A stretch of DNA of 64,000 nucleotides, from positions 86,818 to 150,817 of the forward strand of contig NZ_ANBB01000021.1 in assembly GCF_000341105.1 (NCBI RefSeq), written 5' to 3'. The translations under genes were made by a program, and so were the position numbers. Positions 35,034-44,125 of the stretch are shown one piece after another. Below the pieces are notes generated by a model. That model was not told the DNA's origin. It worked only from the letters and a program-made list of their open reading frames with translations, and made no database searches. The stretch comes from Nocardiopsis potens DSM 45234. Its GTDB lineage: Bacteria; Actinomycetota; Actinomycetes; Streptosporangiales; Streptosporangiaceae. How positions within the stretch are numbered: position 1 is the first letter of the stretch; each line of letters begins with the position of its first letter.

Positions 35034-35531
35034 TCAGGACTCGGGGAGGTCGATCTCGAACCAGGCGACGTGGGTGCTGTCGGTCCAGTACTCGCCGCTG
35101 CGGGAGGTGCAGCTCTCGATGATGAGCTTGCCGCGGCCGTAGTCGCCGTCGGACTCGCGGAGGACGCCGTCCGCGCCGACGCCGTCGGGCTGCTTCTCGC
35201 CCTGGTCGGCGACGGCCACCCGGACGCTGCCGCGGTCGGAGCGGATGAACAGGGTCATCACCCCGCCGACCTGGCCGGAGCGGGAGTGCAGCAGCGCGTT
35301 GGTGGCCAGTTCGCTGGCGGCCAGCTCGGCGTCGTCGACCGCCTCGCAGGGGCCCTGGACGCCCTCCAGGAAGTCGCGGACGCGGGCGCGGATGGAGCGG
35401 ACCGCGGTGAGGTTCCCGACGCAGCTCCACACCGTGTGGTCGGTGGCGACCTCTTCGGCGAACTCGCCCGCCTCCAGATCGCGCAAGGGGTCGGCAGCGG
35501 CGTATTCCCGAAGTCGCTGCGATTCGGTCAT
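35034..35531 (-). CDS. Anti-sigma-factor-type serine kinase (HATPase_c_2)
   Basis: 165 residues, single GHKL ATPase fold like RsbW/SpoIIAB. N box ELATNALLHS, G1 box VADQGEKQPDG and G2 box GDYGRGKLIIES are visible. Actinomycetes carry many of these, regulating alternative sigma factors by binding or phosphorylating antagonists. No sigma factor or anti-anti-sigma gene is adjacent, so the target is unknown. The N-terminal 35 residues are acidic and outside the fold. ATG start at 35531. Confidence 0.88.
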   Translation of the reverse strand: MTESQRLREYAAADPLRDLEAGEFAEEVATDHTVWSCVGNLTAVRSIRARVRDFLEGVQGPCEAVDDAELAASELATNALLHSRSGQVGGVMTLFIRSDRGSVRVAVADQGEKQPDGVGADGVLRESDGDYGRGKLIIESCTSRSGEYWTDSTHVAWFEIDLPES

Positions 35532-35817
35532 CCCCGTGTCACTCCCATCACCGGACGGCGGTAGCCGCTGGCCTCACCTTAGACAACGGCGCACCATGAC
35601 CAGGACAGCACACCGGGGCCCGGTTGATCTCGGATACCTCACAAAACGCGGGCCCGTGTCCCCTCGGGATACGACAAAGCCCCCGGACGGCTCCGGCGCG
35701 CCCCGTCCGACCTGCGCCTTCCTGGCATTCCCGCCCTCCCGCCGGGCACCCGGCCGCCCCGGCCGGGACACGCGGTGCGGCCGGATCGGTGAAATGGCTG
35801 ACACGACCCGGAACAAG

Positions 35818-35830
35818 AACGATAATCGTT
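35818..35830. promoter_or_regulatory. AACGATAATCGTT palindrome
   Basis: Perfect 6-1-6 palindrome in a GC-rich setting, 95 bp before the CooC-like ATPase start. AT-rich palindromes of this form resemble Fur-family (Fur/Zur/Nur) boxes; the link is an inference. Confidence 0.45.
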
Positions 35831-35925
35831 GCCATTCACGGCTCCCCGCCCCCTTCGGGAGCCGTGTCCGCGCCGCCCGGGACCGACCGGGCGGCGCTCC
35901 CCGACCACGTCACGGAAGGCCACCC

Positions 35926-36912
35926 ATGAAGATCGCGTTCGCCGGCAAGGGCGGCAGCGGCAAGACCACCCTCTCCGCGCTGTTCACCCGGTTCCTCGCG
36001 GACGCCGGGCACACCGTCGCGGCGATCGACGCCGACATCAACCAGAACCTCGGCCAGGCGCTCGGCGTCCCGGCGGACCGGCTGGCCGCCCTGCCGCCGC
36101 TCGGCGGCCACCTGACCGAGATCAAGGAGCTGCTGCGCGGCGCCAACCCGCGGATCGGCGGCCCCGAGACGATGGTGAAGACGACGCCCCCGGGGCGCGG
36201 CTCCCGGCTGCTCGACCTCTCCCCGGACAACCCGGTGCACCGCCGGTTCGGCGTCCGGGCCGCGGGCGCCGTGCTCATGGCCACCGGGCCGTTCACCGAG
36301 GAGGACCTGGGCGTCGCCTGCTACCACTCCAAGGTCGGCGCGGCCGAGATGTACCTGAACCACCTCGTCGACGGGGCCGGCGAGTACGTCGTGGTGGACA
36401 TGACCGCCGGCGCCGACTCCTTCGCCTCCGGCCTGTTCACCCGGTTCGACCTCACCTTCCTGGTCGCCGAGCCGACGCTGCGCGGGGTCGGCGTCCACCG
36501 GCAGTACGCCGAGTACGCCCGCGACCACGGGGTGCGCATCATGGTCATCGGCAACAAGGTCGAGGACGCCGCCGACGAGGCGTTCCTCCGCGAGCACGTG
36601 GGCGACGCGCTGGCCGCCTGCTTCGGCCGGTCCGGCTTCGTGCGGTCGATGGAGAAGGGCGCGCACCCCGGCCTCGGCGAGCTGGAGCCGGAGAACCTCA
36701 AGACGCTGGCGTGGATGCGCGACGCGGTCGACTCGGTGCCGAAGGACTGGGCGGCCTTCACCCGCCAGGGGGTCGAGTTCCACCTGCGCAACGCCGAGGC
36801 CTGGGCCGGGGCCGCCACCGGCGCCGACCTGGGCGCGCAGGTGGACCCGGAGTTCGTGATGGGGCCGGAGGCGCTCGCCGCCTCCCGGGCGCTGCTCGGC
36901 GCACCGGCCTGA
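35926..36912 (+). CDS. CooC/MinD-like P-loop ATPase
   Basis: 328 residues. Deviant Walker A KGGSGKTT at the N terminus with AIDADINQNL (switch I-type Asp) places it among SIMIBI ATPases like CooC, which load nickel into CO dehydrogenase, and related maturation factors. YVVVDMTAGADSFASGLF is the Walker B/switch II region, and VIGNKVED the base-binding motif. A metal-handling role would agree with the Fur-type palindrome upstream, but no carbon-monoxide dehydrogenase or other client is in the window. ATG 35926 has GGAAGG 6 nt upstream. A strong hairpin follows the stop, so it is monocistronic. Confidence 0.8.
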   Translation: MKIAFAGKGGSGKTTLSALFTRFLADAGHTVAAIDADINQNLGQALGVPADRLAALPPLGGHLTEIKELLRGANPRIGGPETMVKTTPPGRGSRLLDLSPDNPVHRRFGVRAAGAVLMATGPFTEEDLGVACYHSKVGAAEMYLNHLVDGAGEYVVVDMTAGADSFASGLFTRFDLTFLVAEPTLRGVGVHRQYAEYARDHGVRIMVIGNKVEDAADEAFLREHVGDALAACFGRSGFVRSMEKGAHPGLGELEPENLKTLAWMRDAVDSVPKDWAAFTRQGVEFHLRNAEAWAGAATGADLGAQVDPEFVMGPEALAASRALLGAPA

Positions 36913-36929
36913 GCGGCCCGGGGCCGGTC

Positions 36930-36970
36930 CGCGGGGGCGGGCGGAGCGCGGTGCTCCGCCCGCCCCCGCG
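36930..36970 (+). terminator. 18-bp-arm hairpin after the CooC-like gene
   Basis: Perfect arms 36930-36947 and 36953-36970 with a 5-nt loop, 17 bp past the stop codon. Confidence 0.8.
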
Positions 36971-37475
36971 GCGCTCTCCCCCGCCTCCGGAAGGGGCTCC
37001 GGGGAGGGCGCTCGGCGAGGCCTTCGGACACCCTTACCGAGCAACTGCTTGATATTACGCAAAACCGGCGAAATCAACCTCAAACAACAAGGTTCAGCGA
37101 CTCGGCCGCATCGATTGGATCACGAACCCGCACCCCGGAATGACAGCTTCAGTGCACTCGGCCACTCTTTCGCCATCCGAACGGCCGTGCGCACGACGCA
37201 ACTTGCGATTATCGCACAATCGCACGTCAGTACGGCTTTTATCACGCTCTGTACATAATTCGAAGCAGACTCCCGTCACACCCGTTATCACGCACGGCAT
37301 CCGTTCGAACACGGTTTGACGTCCCTGTTCGAGGTGATGACTATCGGTTGGGTCGGCGCGGGCCGCCCGCCCGCTCCGACGGGCGCCGCCCGCCCCCTTC
37401 CCGGTCAGCCGCCTCCCCGGCCCGGCGGCCGGACCGGCGCCCTTGCCCTGCCCCGAGCGCGAACCGAGGTGTCCC
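36971..37475 (+). promoter_or_regulatory. AT-rich leader/promoter region of the opp-type operon
   Basis: From about 37040 to 37320 the sequence is markedly less GC-rich than anywhere else in the window, with several TTATC/GATTATCGC elements and a possible -10 box TACATAAT at about 37249-37256. It likely holds the operon promoter and operators. No coding frame is supported. Confidence 0.5.
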
Positions 37476-39065
37476 GTGTCGTCCATCCCCAACGAGTCCG
37501 GCCATCAGCGTCCCGCCCCGGAGGCCGGACCGGCGCCGAGCCGCAGAACCGTCCTGATGGCGGGTGCGGCCGGGGCCGTCGTCGTTCCGGCCCTGGCCGC
37601 CTGCGGCGGGGGCGGCTCGGGCTCCGGCTCCGGCGGCGGCCGGCTCCGCGTCGGGGTCGCGGGCGGCTCCTCCAACGACACCGTCGACGCCCACCAGCCC
37701 ACCGACAACCCCGACATCGCCCGGGTCTACAACCTCTACGCCGGGCTGTGCCGGTTCGCCTCCGACTTCACCGTGCAGATGGCGCTGGCCGAGTCGCTGG
37801 AGCCGAACGAGGAGGCCGACCTCTGGACGGCCAAGCTCAAGAAGGGCCTGACCTTCCACGACGGGTCGCCGGTCAACGCCGACGCGCTCATCTTCACCCT
37901 GGAGCGGATCACCGACCCCGACCGCCCGGGCACCAGCTCCGAGCAGCTCTCCCAGATGAAGCGGGACGACCTGAAGAAGGTCGACGACCTCACCGTCGAG
38001 ATCCCGTTCAAGGAGCCCTTCGTCACCTTCAAGGAGCTCTGCGCCGAGTACGCGATGGGCCTGGTCCCGGAGGGCTACGACCCGGAGAAGCCGGTCGGCG
38101 CGGGCCCGTTCAAGTTCGAAGAGCTCACCAAGGGCGAGCGGAGCGTCTTCTCCGCCTTCGACGACTTCTGGGACGGCCGGCCGCAGATCGACGAGCTGGA
38201 GATCATCAACTTCGCCGACGAGAGCGCCCGGGTCAACGCCCTGGTCAGCGGCCAGGTCGAGGTGATCGCCCAGGTCCCGCACAGCCAGATCGAGGTGATC
38301 GAGGGCAACGGGAACCTGCAGATCCTGGAGTCGGAGTCGGGCATGTGGCTGCCGTTCACCATGCGGGTGGACGAGAAGCCGTTCGACGACGTGAAGGTGC
38401 GCCAGGCGTTCCGGCTCATCGTCGACCGCCAGCAGATGATCGACCAGGCCCTGAACGGCTACGGCCTGCTCGGCAACGACATGTACTCCCGGTTCGACCC
38501 GTACTACAACGAGGACCTCCCGCAGCGCGAGCAGGACATCAAGGAGGCCCGCAAGCTGCTCAAGGAGGCCGGCTACGAGGACGACCTCGAGGTCGAGCTG
38601 GTCACCGGCCCGATCAGCGCCGGCGCGGAGTCCGCCGCCCAGGTCTTCCAGGAGCAGGCCAAGAAGGCCGGCGTCAAGGTCGAGCTGAAGCGCGTCACCA
38701 GCGAGGAGTTCTACGGGGACAACTACCTCAAGTGGACCTTCGCCCAGGACTTCTGGAGCGCGCGCCACTACCTCACCCAGGCCGCCCAGGGCTCCTACCC
38801 CGGTGCGCCGTTCAACGAGACGCACTGGGACGACGAGGAGTGGATCGAGCTGGTCGACGAGGCCCGCGCCACCGTCGACGACGACAAGCGCGGCGAGCTG
38901 ATCAAGAAGGCCATGAAGATCGAGTACGAGCGCGGCGGCTACATCGTCTGGGGCTTCCCGAGCATGATCGACGGGATCAGCAAGAAGGTGAAGGGCTTCG
39001 AGCCCTCGGTCGTCGGGCACCCGCTGGGCGGCTACAACTTCCACGCCGTGACGATGGAGGCCTGA
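37476..39065 (+). CDS. Peptide/nickel-type ABC substrate-binding lipoprotein (Tat)
   Basis: 529-residue family 5 solute-binding protein. Twin-arginine motif SRRTVLMAG, hydrophobic stretch and lipobox LAAC indicate export by Tat as a lipoprotein. Binding domain features: LAESLEPNEEADLWTAKLKKGLTFHDG, GAGPFKFEEL, VRQAFRLIVDR, the usual SBP_bac_5 landmarks. It would capture peptides, opines or nickel outside the membrane and pass them to the permeases next door. GTG 37476 has GAGG 6 nt upstream. First gene of a four-gene operon. Confidence 0.92.
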   Translation: MSSIPNESGHQRPAPEAGPAPSRRTVLMAGAAGAVVVPALAACGGGGSGSGSGGGRLRVGVAGGSSNDTVDAHQPTDNPDIARVYNLYAGLCRFASDFTVQMALAESLEPNEEADLWTAKLKKGLTFHDGSPVNADALIFTLERITDPDRPGTSSEQLSQMKRDDLKKVDDLTVEIPFKEPFVTFKELCAEYAMGLVPEGYDPEKPVGAGPFKFEELTKGERSVFSAFDDFWDGRPQIDELEIINFADESARVNALVSGQVEVIAQVPHSQIEVIEGNGNLQILESESGMWLPFTMRVDEKPFDDVKVRQAFRLIVDRQQMIDQALNGYGLLGNDMYSRFDPYYNEDLPQREQDIKEARKLLKEAGYEDDLEVELVTGPISAGAESAAQVFQEQAKKAGVKVELKRVTSEEFYGDNYLKWTFAQDFWSARHYLTQAAQGSYPGAPFNETHWDDEEWIELVDEARATVDDDKRGELIKKAMKIEYERGGYIVWGFPSMIDGISKKVKGFEPSVVGHPLGGYNFHAVTMEA

Positions 39066-39118
39066 CCGGAGGAGTCCGCCACGCTTCCCACGTCCGCAGC
39101 GACCCGAAGGTCCTCCCC

Positions 39119-40072
39119 ATGACACGTCTGATCCTGTACCGCCTCGGCTACGGGGTGCTGACCCTCTTCGTGGTCTCACTCGTGGTCTTCGGTGCGACGC
39201 AGGCGCTCCCGAGCGACCCGGCCCAGGCCATCCTGGGCCGGGAGGCCGCCGACCCGGCCCGCCTGGAGGCCCTGCGCCAGCAGCTCAACCTCGACCAGCC
39301 GCTCGCCCTGCAGTACTGGAACTGGCTGGCCGGCGCCGTGGTCCTCGACTTCGGCACCTCGCTGGCCGGCGGCATGCCCGTGGCCGAGCTGCTCGGCCCG
39401 CGGATCCAGGCCAGCCTCACCCTGATGCTGATCACCGCGGTGATCGCCGCGCCGATCGCGATGGCCATCGGCGCCTTCGCCGCGCTCCGCCGCGACCGCC
39501 GGTTCGACCACACCTCCTCCATGGTCACCCTGGTGCTGGCCGCCGTCCCCGAGTTCGCCGTGGGCATCGTGCTGATCCTGCTGCTGGCCACCGGCGCGCT
39601 GCAGGTGCTCCCCGCGGTCTACGCCGGCAGCTCCGAGGACGTGCTGTCCAGCCCGGACCAGCTGGTGCTCCCGGTGCTCACCCTGGCCATCGCGGTCAGC
39701 CCGCCGATCATCCGGATGATGCGGGCCTCGATGATCGAGGTGCTGGAGAGCGAGTACGTCCAGCAGGCCCGGCTCAAGGGGCTGCCGGAGCGGACCGTCA
39801 TCTGGCGGCACGCGGCGCCCAACGCCATCGGCCCGGTGGCCCAGGTCATCGCGCTCCAGCTGGGCTGGCTGGCCGGCGGCGTGGTCGCGATCGAGTTCCT
39901 GTTCAACTTCCCGGGCATCGGCAAGACCCTGATGGAGGCGATCGAGGCCCGCAACCTCCCGGTCATCCAGGCCGTGACCCTGCTGATCGCGGTCGTGTAC
40001 GTGGTGGTCAACCTGCTCGCCGACATCGTCGGCCTGGCCGCCAACCCGAAGGTGAGGGTGTCGTCGAGATGA
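39119..40072 (+). CDS. ABC permease, OppB/DppB type
   Basis: 317 residues, six membrane segments. N-terminal ILYRLGYGVLTLFVVSLVVF and TQALPSDPAQAILG are typical of DppB/OppB; the coupling loop EYVQQARLKGLPERTVIWRHAAPNA carries the EAA motif that contacts the ATPase. It forms one half of the membrane channel. ATG 39119 with GAAGG upstream. Overlaps the next permease by ATGA. Confidence 0.93.
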   Translation: MTRLILYRLGYGVLTLFVVSLVVFGATQALPSDPAQAILGREAADPARLEALRQQLNLDQPLALQYWNWLAGAVVLDFGTSLAGGMPVAELLGPRIQASLTLMLITAVIAAPIAMAIGAFAALRRDRRFDHTSSMVTLVLAAVPEFAVGIVLILLLATGALQVLPAVYAGSSEDVLSSPDQLVLPVLTLAIAVSPPIIRMMRASMIEVLESEYVQQARLKGLPERTVIWRHAAPNAIGPVAQVIALQLGWLAGGVVAIEFLFNFPGIGKTLMEAIEARNLPVIQAVTLLIAVVYVVVNLLADIVGLAANPKVRVSSR

Positions 40073-40956
40073 GCACCGCTACCGCCGCGGCGGCCCCGGG
40101 GGCCGCCGCCCCGCCGCGCCGCCCCGGGCTGCTCCGCACCGCCTGGCGCTACCACCGCACCAAGATCGGCGTCGTGCTGACCGCCGCCGTCCTGCTGGTC
40201 GCCGCGGTCGGGCCGTTCGTCAGCCCGTACAGCCCGACCGAGATGGCCGGCACGCCCAACGCCACCGGCATCGACGGCGCCCTGTTCGGCACCGACAACG
40301 TCGGCCGCGACGTGCTCAGCCGGTTCCTGCACGGCGGCTACACCCTGGTGGCCATCGCCGTGCTGTCCGCCCTGGCGGGCGTGGCGGCCGGCGCGGTCAT
40401 CGGCATCGTCGCCGGCTACCTGCGCAACTGGGCCGACGAGCTGCTCATGCGCACCAACGACATGCTGCTGGCCTTCCCGCAGCTGGTGCTGGCGCTGCTG
40501 CTGCTGTCCATCCTGGGCCCGCAGGTCTGGCTGATCGTGGTGATCATCGCGGTCTCGCACGCCAACCGGGTCGCCCGGGTGGTCCGCGAGGCGACGCTGA
40601 AGGTGGTCGAGCAGGACTTCGTCAAGTCCGCCGAGGCGATCGGCCTGCCCCGGTGGCGGATCATGGCCTCCGAGATCCTGCCCAACATCACCAGCCCGCT
40701 CCTCGTCGAGCTGGGCCTGCGGATCACCTACTCGGTGGGGACCATCGCCACGCTGAGCTTCCTCGGCATGGGGCTGCAGCCGCCGACCGCCGACTGGGGC
40801 CTGATGATCAACGAGGGCCGGGTGGCCATCACCGTCCAGCCGTGGGCGGTCGTCCTCCCGGTGACCGCGGTCGCGGTGCTGACCATCGGCGCCAACCTGA
40901 TCACCGACGGGCTCTCCCGCGCGTCCATCGGCATCGACCGAGGGGTGGAGAAGTAA
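40069..40956 (+). CDS. ABC permease, OppC/DppC type
   Basis: 295 residues. Cytoplasmic N terminus, first helix near residue 35, loop [18 protein letters not shown] (hallmark of OppC/DppC), EAA motif [24 protein letters not shown], and [15 protein letters not shown] near the end. Pairs with the preceding permease; translationally coupled at both ends (ATGA start, 1-nt overlap with the ATPase gene). Confidence 0.93.
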   Translation: MSTATAAAAPGAAAPPRRPGLLRTAWRYHRTKIGVVLTAAVLLVAAVGPFVSPYSPTEMAGTPNATGIDGALFGTDNVGRDVLSRFLHGGYTLVAIAVLSALAGVAAGAVIGIVAGYLRNWADELLMRTNDMLLAFPQLVLALLLLSILGPQVWLIVVIIAVSHANRVARVVREATLKVVEQDFVKSAEAIGLPRWRIMASEILPNITSPLLVELGLRITYSVGTIATLSFLGMGLQPPTADWGLMINEGRVAITVQPWAVVLPVTAVAVLTIGANLITDGLSRASIGIDRGVEK

Positions 40957-42605
40957 TGAGCGGCAACCCGCAGCAGGAGGCGGCGCTCGCACTGGGCGTG
41001 CAGGGCCTGACCGTCATCGGTCGCCCCTCCGACGTGGAGATCATCTCCGACATCACGCTGACCGTGCGGCGCGGCGAGATCTGCGGCCTGGTCGGCGAGT
41101 CCGGGTCCGGCAAGACCACGCTGGGCCTGTCGCTGCTGGCGCACTGCAAGCGCGGCACCGAGGTCACCCGCGGCGCGGTCGAGGTGGCGGGCACCGCGCT
41201 GACCGGCCTGTCCGAGGCCGAGGTGCGCCGGCTGCGCGGGCGGGCGGTGGCCTACATCCCGCAGTCCCCCGCCTCGGCGCTCAACCCGGCGCTGCGGCTC
41301 CGCACCCAGCTGGCCGAGGCGCTGCACTCCTGGAACGAGGAGGAGCAGGGCACCCGGGCCGACCGGGTCCGCGAGGTGCTGCGCGAGGTCGCGCTCCCCG
41401 ACGACGACGCGTTCCTGGCCCGCTACCCGCACCAGCTCTCCGGCGGCCAGCAGCAGCGGGTCGCGATCGCGATGGCCTTCATCGACCGCCCGGACGTCAT
41501 CGTGATGGACGAGCCCACCACCGGCCTGGACGTCACCACCCAGGCGCACGTGCTGGAGACCATCCGGAGCATGACCCGCCAGCACGGCACCGCGGGCGTC
41601 TACATCAGCCACGACATGGCGGTCGTCGCCGACCTGGCCGACGAGATCGCGGTGATGTACCGGGGCGAGGTGGTCGAGCGCGGCCGGGCGGCCGAGGTGC
41701 TGGCCGACCCGGAGCACGACTACACCCGGCGGCTGCTGCGCGCGGTCCCGCTGCTCAAGACCTCCGGCCACGCCGAACCCGAGGAGGACGGCGGCGAGCC
41801 GCTGCTGAAGATCTCCGGGCTGCAGGCCGGGTACGGCTCCACCACGGTGCTGCGCGGCATCGACGTGGAGGTGCGGCGCGGCGAGTGCGTGGCGCTGCTG
41901 GGCGAGTCCGGGTCGGGCAAGACGACGCTGTCCCGGTCGGTGGCCGGGCTGCACACCCAGTTCAGCGGCGGGCTGCTGCTGGACGGCGAGCAGCTGGCCG
42001 CCAGCAGCTACCGGCGCACCGCCGAGCAGCGCCGCAGGGTGCAGTACATCTTCCAGAACCCCTACGAGGCGCTGAACCCGCGCAAGCGGGTGCGCGACCT
42101 GGTGCTGGCCCCCTACACGCACCTGATGGGGAAGCCGAAGGACCCCGACGCGGTGGTGCACGAGGCCCTGGAGCGCGCGGCGCTGCCTGCCTCCTACGCG
42201 GCCCGCTTCCCCGAGCAGCTCAGCGGCGGCGAGCGGCAGCGGGTCGGCATCGCCCGCGCCATCGCGACCGGCCCGGACCTGCTGATCTGCGACGAGATCA
42301 CCTCGGCGCTGGACGTCTCGGTGCAGGCCGAGATCGTCAAGCTGCTGCGCGCCCTGCAGGACGACGGGATGGCGCTGCTGTTCGTCACGCACAACATCGC
42401 CCTGGTCTCCAACATCGCGCAGAAGGTCGCGGTGCTGAACAAGGGCGAGATCGTGGAGTACGGGCCGGTCGGCGAGGTGATGTCGGCCCCGGGGCACGAC
42501 TACACCCGGGCGCTCATCGCGGACACCCCCGACTTCGAGCTCTCCTTCGGCGAGTCGCCGATGCACCGGGGCGCCCAGGCGCCGGAGAAGGCCGCCGGGC
42601 AGTAG
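40956..42605 (+). CDS. Fused double ATP-binding protein (OppD-OppF type)
   Basis: 549 residues holding two complete ABC ATPases. First: Walker [10 protein letters not shown] (about 45-53), signature [30 protein letters not shown], and [14 protein letters not shown] as the OppD-type tail. Second: GESGSGKTT (about 314), [31 protein letters not shown] (Ile in place of Pro in the D loop), VTHNIALVS, and HDYTRALI. Both sites look catalytically competent. A single chain replaces separate OppD and OppF. Last gene before a perfect 15-bp-arm hairpin. Confidence 0.93.
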   Translation: MSGNPQQEAALALGVQGLTVIGRPSDVEIISDITLTVRRGEICGLVGESGSGKTTLGLSLLAHCKRGTEVTRGAVEVAGTALTGLSEAEVRRLRGRAVAYIPQSPASALNPALRLRTQLAEALHSWNEEEQGTRADRVREVLREVALPDDDAFLARYPHQLSGGQQQRVAIAMAFIDRPDVIVMDEPTTGLDVTTQAHVLETIRSMTRQHGTAGVYISHDMAVVADLADEIAVMYRGEVVERGRAAEVLADPEHDYTRRLLRAVPLLKTSGHAEPEEDGGEPLLKISGLQAGYGSTTVLRGIDVEVRRGECVALLGESGSGKTTLSRSVAGLHTQFSGGLLLDGEQLAASSYRRTAEQRRRVQYIFQNPYEALNPRKRVRDLVLAPYTHLMGKPKDPDAVVHEALERAALPASYAARFPEQLSGGERQRVGIARAIATGPDLLICDEITSALDVSVQAEIVKLLRALQDDGMALLFVTHNIALVSNIAQKVAVLNKGEIVEYGPVGEVMSAPGHDYTRALIADTPDFELSFGESPMHRGAQAPEKAAGQ

Positions 42606-42623
42606 CCGCGGCCGGCCCTCCCA

Positions 42624-42659
42624 CCGGGCCCCGGGTCCTCAGCCGGACCCGGGGCCCGG
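42624..42659. terminator. 15-bp-arm hairpin after the opp-type operon
   Basis: Arms 42624-42638 and 42645-42659 are perfectly complementary around TCAGCC; the loop also contains the stop codon of the pta remnant on the other strand, so it may once have served both directions. Confidence 0.8.
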
Positions 42660-42695
42660 CTGCGCCTGCACCGCGGTGATGGCGACGGTGTTCAC
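42639..42695 (-). pseudogene. pta: Phosphotransacetylase remnant, last 18 codons
   Basis: The minus strand reads VNTVAITAVQAQPGPGSG then TGA. Phosphotransacetylases end in (V/I)xDIVxTVAITAxQ, and the fragment on the other side of the tnpB element ends in SRGSLVQDI. Joining 44126 to 42695 restores an unbroken frame. Confidence 0.75.
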
Positions 42696-42808
42696 GATGT
42701 TTTCCTAGAGGAAGCCCGGTCCTTCAGAGCGGGGAGGAATCCGGGCAGCAGGCCCTTATTTTCCGCGTTCTGCTTACTCACCGCTCTCCCCTGGGGCAGA
42801 CTTCGGGC

Positions 42809-44065
42809 ATGCGGACGGCGTACAAGTGCCGGGCCTACCCGGACCCCGAGCAGGCGGCCCAGCTGGGCCGCACGTTCGGGTGCGTGCGCCTGGTGTGGAA
42901 CAAGACCCTCGCAGAACGCCAAGCTGCCTACCGCGCCGATGGCACCAAGACCTCCTACAAGCAGACCGACCAGGCGCTCACCGCCTGGAAGAAGACCGCC
43001 GACCTGGCGTTCCTGTCCGAGGTGTCGTCGGTGCCACTACAGCAGGCGCTGCGGCACCAGCACACCGCGTTCGGCAATTTCTTCGCCGGACGCGCCCGCC
43101 ACCCGAGGTTCAAGAACCGCAACGGCCGCCAGTCGGCGCACTACACCAGGTCGGCGTTCCGTATCAAGAACGGGGCTCTGTCCCTGGCCAAGCACAAGAG
43201 GCCCCTTCACGTGGCGTGGTCGTTCCACGATATCGACCTCGCTGCCCTGAACCCCACAATGGTGATCGTCTCCCGCGAACCCGACGATCGCTTCTACGTG
43301 ACGTTCGCAGTGGACACCGACGACCCCGGACCCGCCCTCGGAACCGACTCGGAGGTCGGCATCGACCTCGGGGTGAAGGATTTCGCGACCCTGTCCACGG
43401 GCGAGAAGATCGCCAACCCTCGCCATCGGGACCGCAAAGCGCGGCGCCTGGCCTGGTACCAGCGATTGATGGCCCGCAAGCAGCGCGGCTCCAACAATCA
43501 GCGCAAAGCCAAGCGGAAGGTCGCGGTGGCACACCGGAAGGTTCGCCACGCCCGGAACGACTTCCTGCACAAGACCTCCACGCGCCTGGTGCGTGAGCAC
43601 AACGTGATCGCCATCGAGGACCTCAACGTACGTGGCATGACCGCCTCGGCCAAAGGAACGATCGATGTCCCAGGCAAGAAAGTGCGACAGAAGGCCGGGT
43701 TGAACAAGTCCGTGCTGGACGCCGCGTGGGGCGAATTCCGCCGTCAGTTGGAGTACAAAGCCGAACGCGCGGGGCGCGCCTTGGTGGTGATCGACCGGTG
43801 GTTCCCCTCGTCCAAGACGTGTTCGGGGTGCGGACACCTGCTCAAGAAGCTCTCGCTGGGCACCCGGATGTGGACGTGCCCCACCTGCCGCACCCGGCAC
43901 GACCGGGACGTGAACGCGGCGAAGAACATCCTTGCGGCCGGTCGAGTCGCAGCCCGGGAGTACGCCTCGGGTGATGCCTGTGGAGCCGGTATCAGTCGGC
44001 GGGGGTCCTCCCTTCCGCGGTCGGTTGAGAAGCAGGAAACCGCTGCCGTGAGGCGGTCCGCGTAA
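42809..44065 (+). CDS. tnpB: RNA-guided endonuclease TnpB
   Basis: 418 residues, typical TnpB length. RuvC-like catalytic residues are all present: Asp186 in GIDLGVKDF, Glu270 in VIAIEDLNV and Asp367 in HDRDVNAAKNI. The Zn ribbon has CSGCG (338, 341) and CPTC (357, 360). N-terminal OB/REC region begins TAYKCRAYPDPEQAAQLGR. TnpB cuts double-stranded DNA next to a short motif using a guide RNA from the element's right end and helps the element persist at its site. No inactivating change is visible. ATG 42809 starts inside the left end region; the 3' end overlaps the guide RNA. Confidence 0.95.
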   Translation: MRTAYKCRAYPDPEQAAQLGRTFGCVRLVWNKTLAERQAAYRADGTKTSYKQTDQALTAWKKTADLAFLSEVSSVPLQQALRHQHTAFGNFFAGRARHPRFKNRNGRQSAHYTRSAFRIKNGALSLAKHKRPLHVAWSFHDIDLAALNPTMVIVSREPDDRFYVTFAVDTDDPGPALGTDSEVGIDLGVKDFATLSTGEKIANPRHRDRKARRLAWYQRLMARKQRGSNNQRKAKRKVAVAHRKVRHARNDFLHKTSTRLVREHNVIAIEDLNVRGMTASAKGTIDVPGKKVRQKAGLNKSVLDAAWGEFRRQLEYKAERAGRALVVIDRWFPSSKTCSGCGHLLKKLSLGTRMWTCPTCRTRHDRDVNAAKNILAAGRVAAREYASGDACGAGISRRGSSLPRSVEKQETAAVRRSA

Positions 44066-44125
44066 GCGGAACCGTCCCGTCGGGGACGGTCGGACTCCCC
44101 TCCTTCAGGAGAGGGAGGAAGTCAA
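43950..44125 (+). ncRNA. Predicted omega RNA (right-end guide scaffold)
   Basis: TnpB guide RNAs overlap the tnpB 3' end and stop at the right-end boundary, the following host bases acting as guide. Here ACCGTCCC-GTCG-GGGACGGT (44071-44090) and TCCGC-GTAA-GCGGA (44057-44070) are perfect stems, followed by a longer stem ending GGGAGGAAGTCAA. The 5' limit is a guess. The guide would start GATGTCCTGTACCAGGG at 44126. Confidence 0.65.

Larger units (their letters stand above)
42696..44125 (+). mobile_element. IS200/IS605-group element carrying only tnpB
   Basis: Bounded on the left by TTCAC in the host gene and on the right by TCAA, the known style of flank and right cleavage site in this group. 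No target duplication is needed: deleting 42696-44125 rejoins the pta codons. The left end has a GGTCCTTCAGAGCGGGGAGG imperfect hairpin; the right end has three stem-loops (44057-44070, 44071-44090, 44095-44117). No tyrosine transposase tnpA is present, so movement needs one in trans. Confidence 0.82.

Noticed and set aside
42808..44065. A tyrosine transposase (tnpA) accompanying tnpB
   Set aside because: No HUH motif or second gene fits between the mapped element ends.
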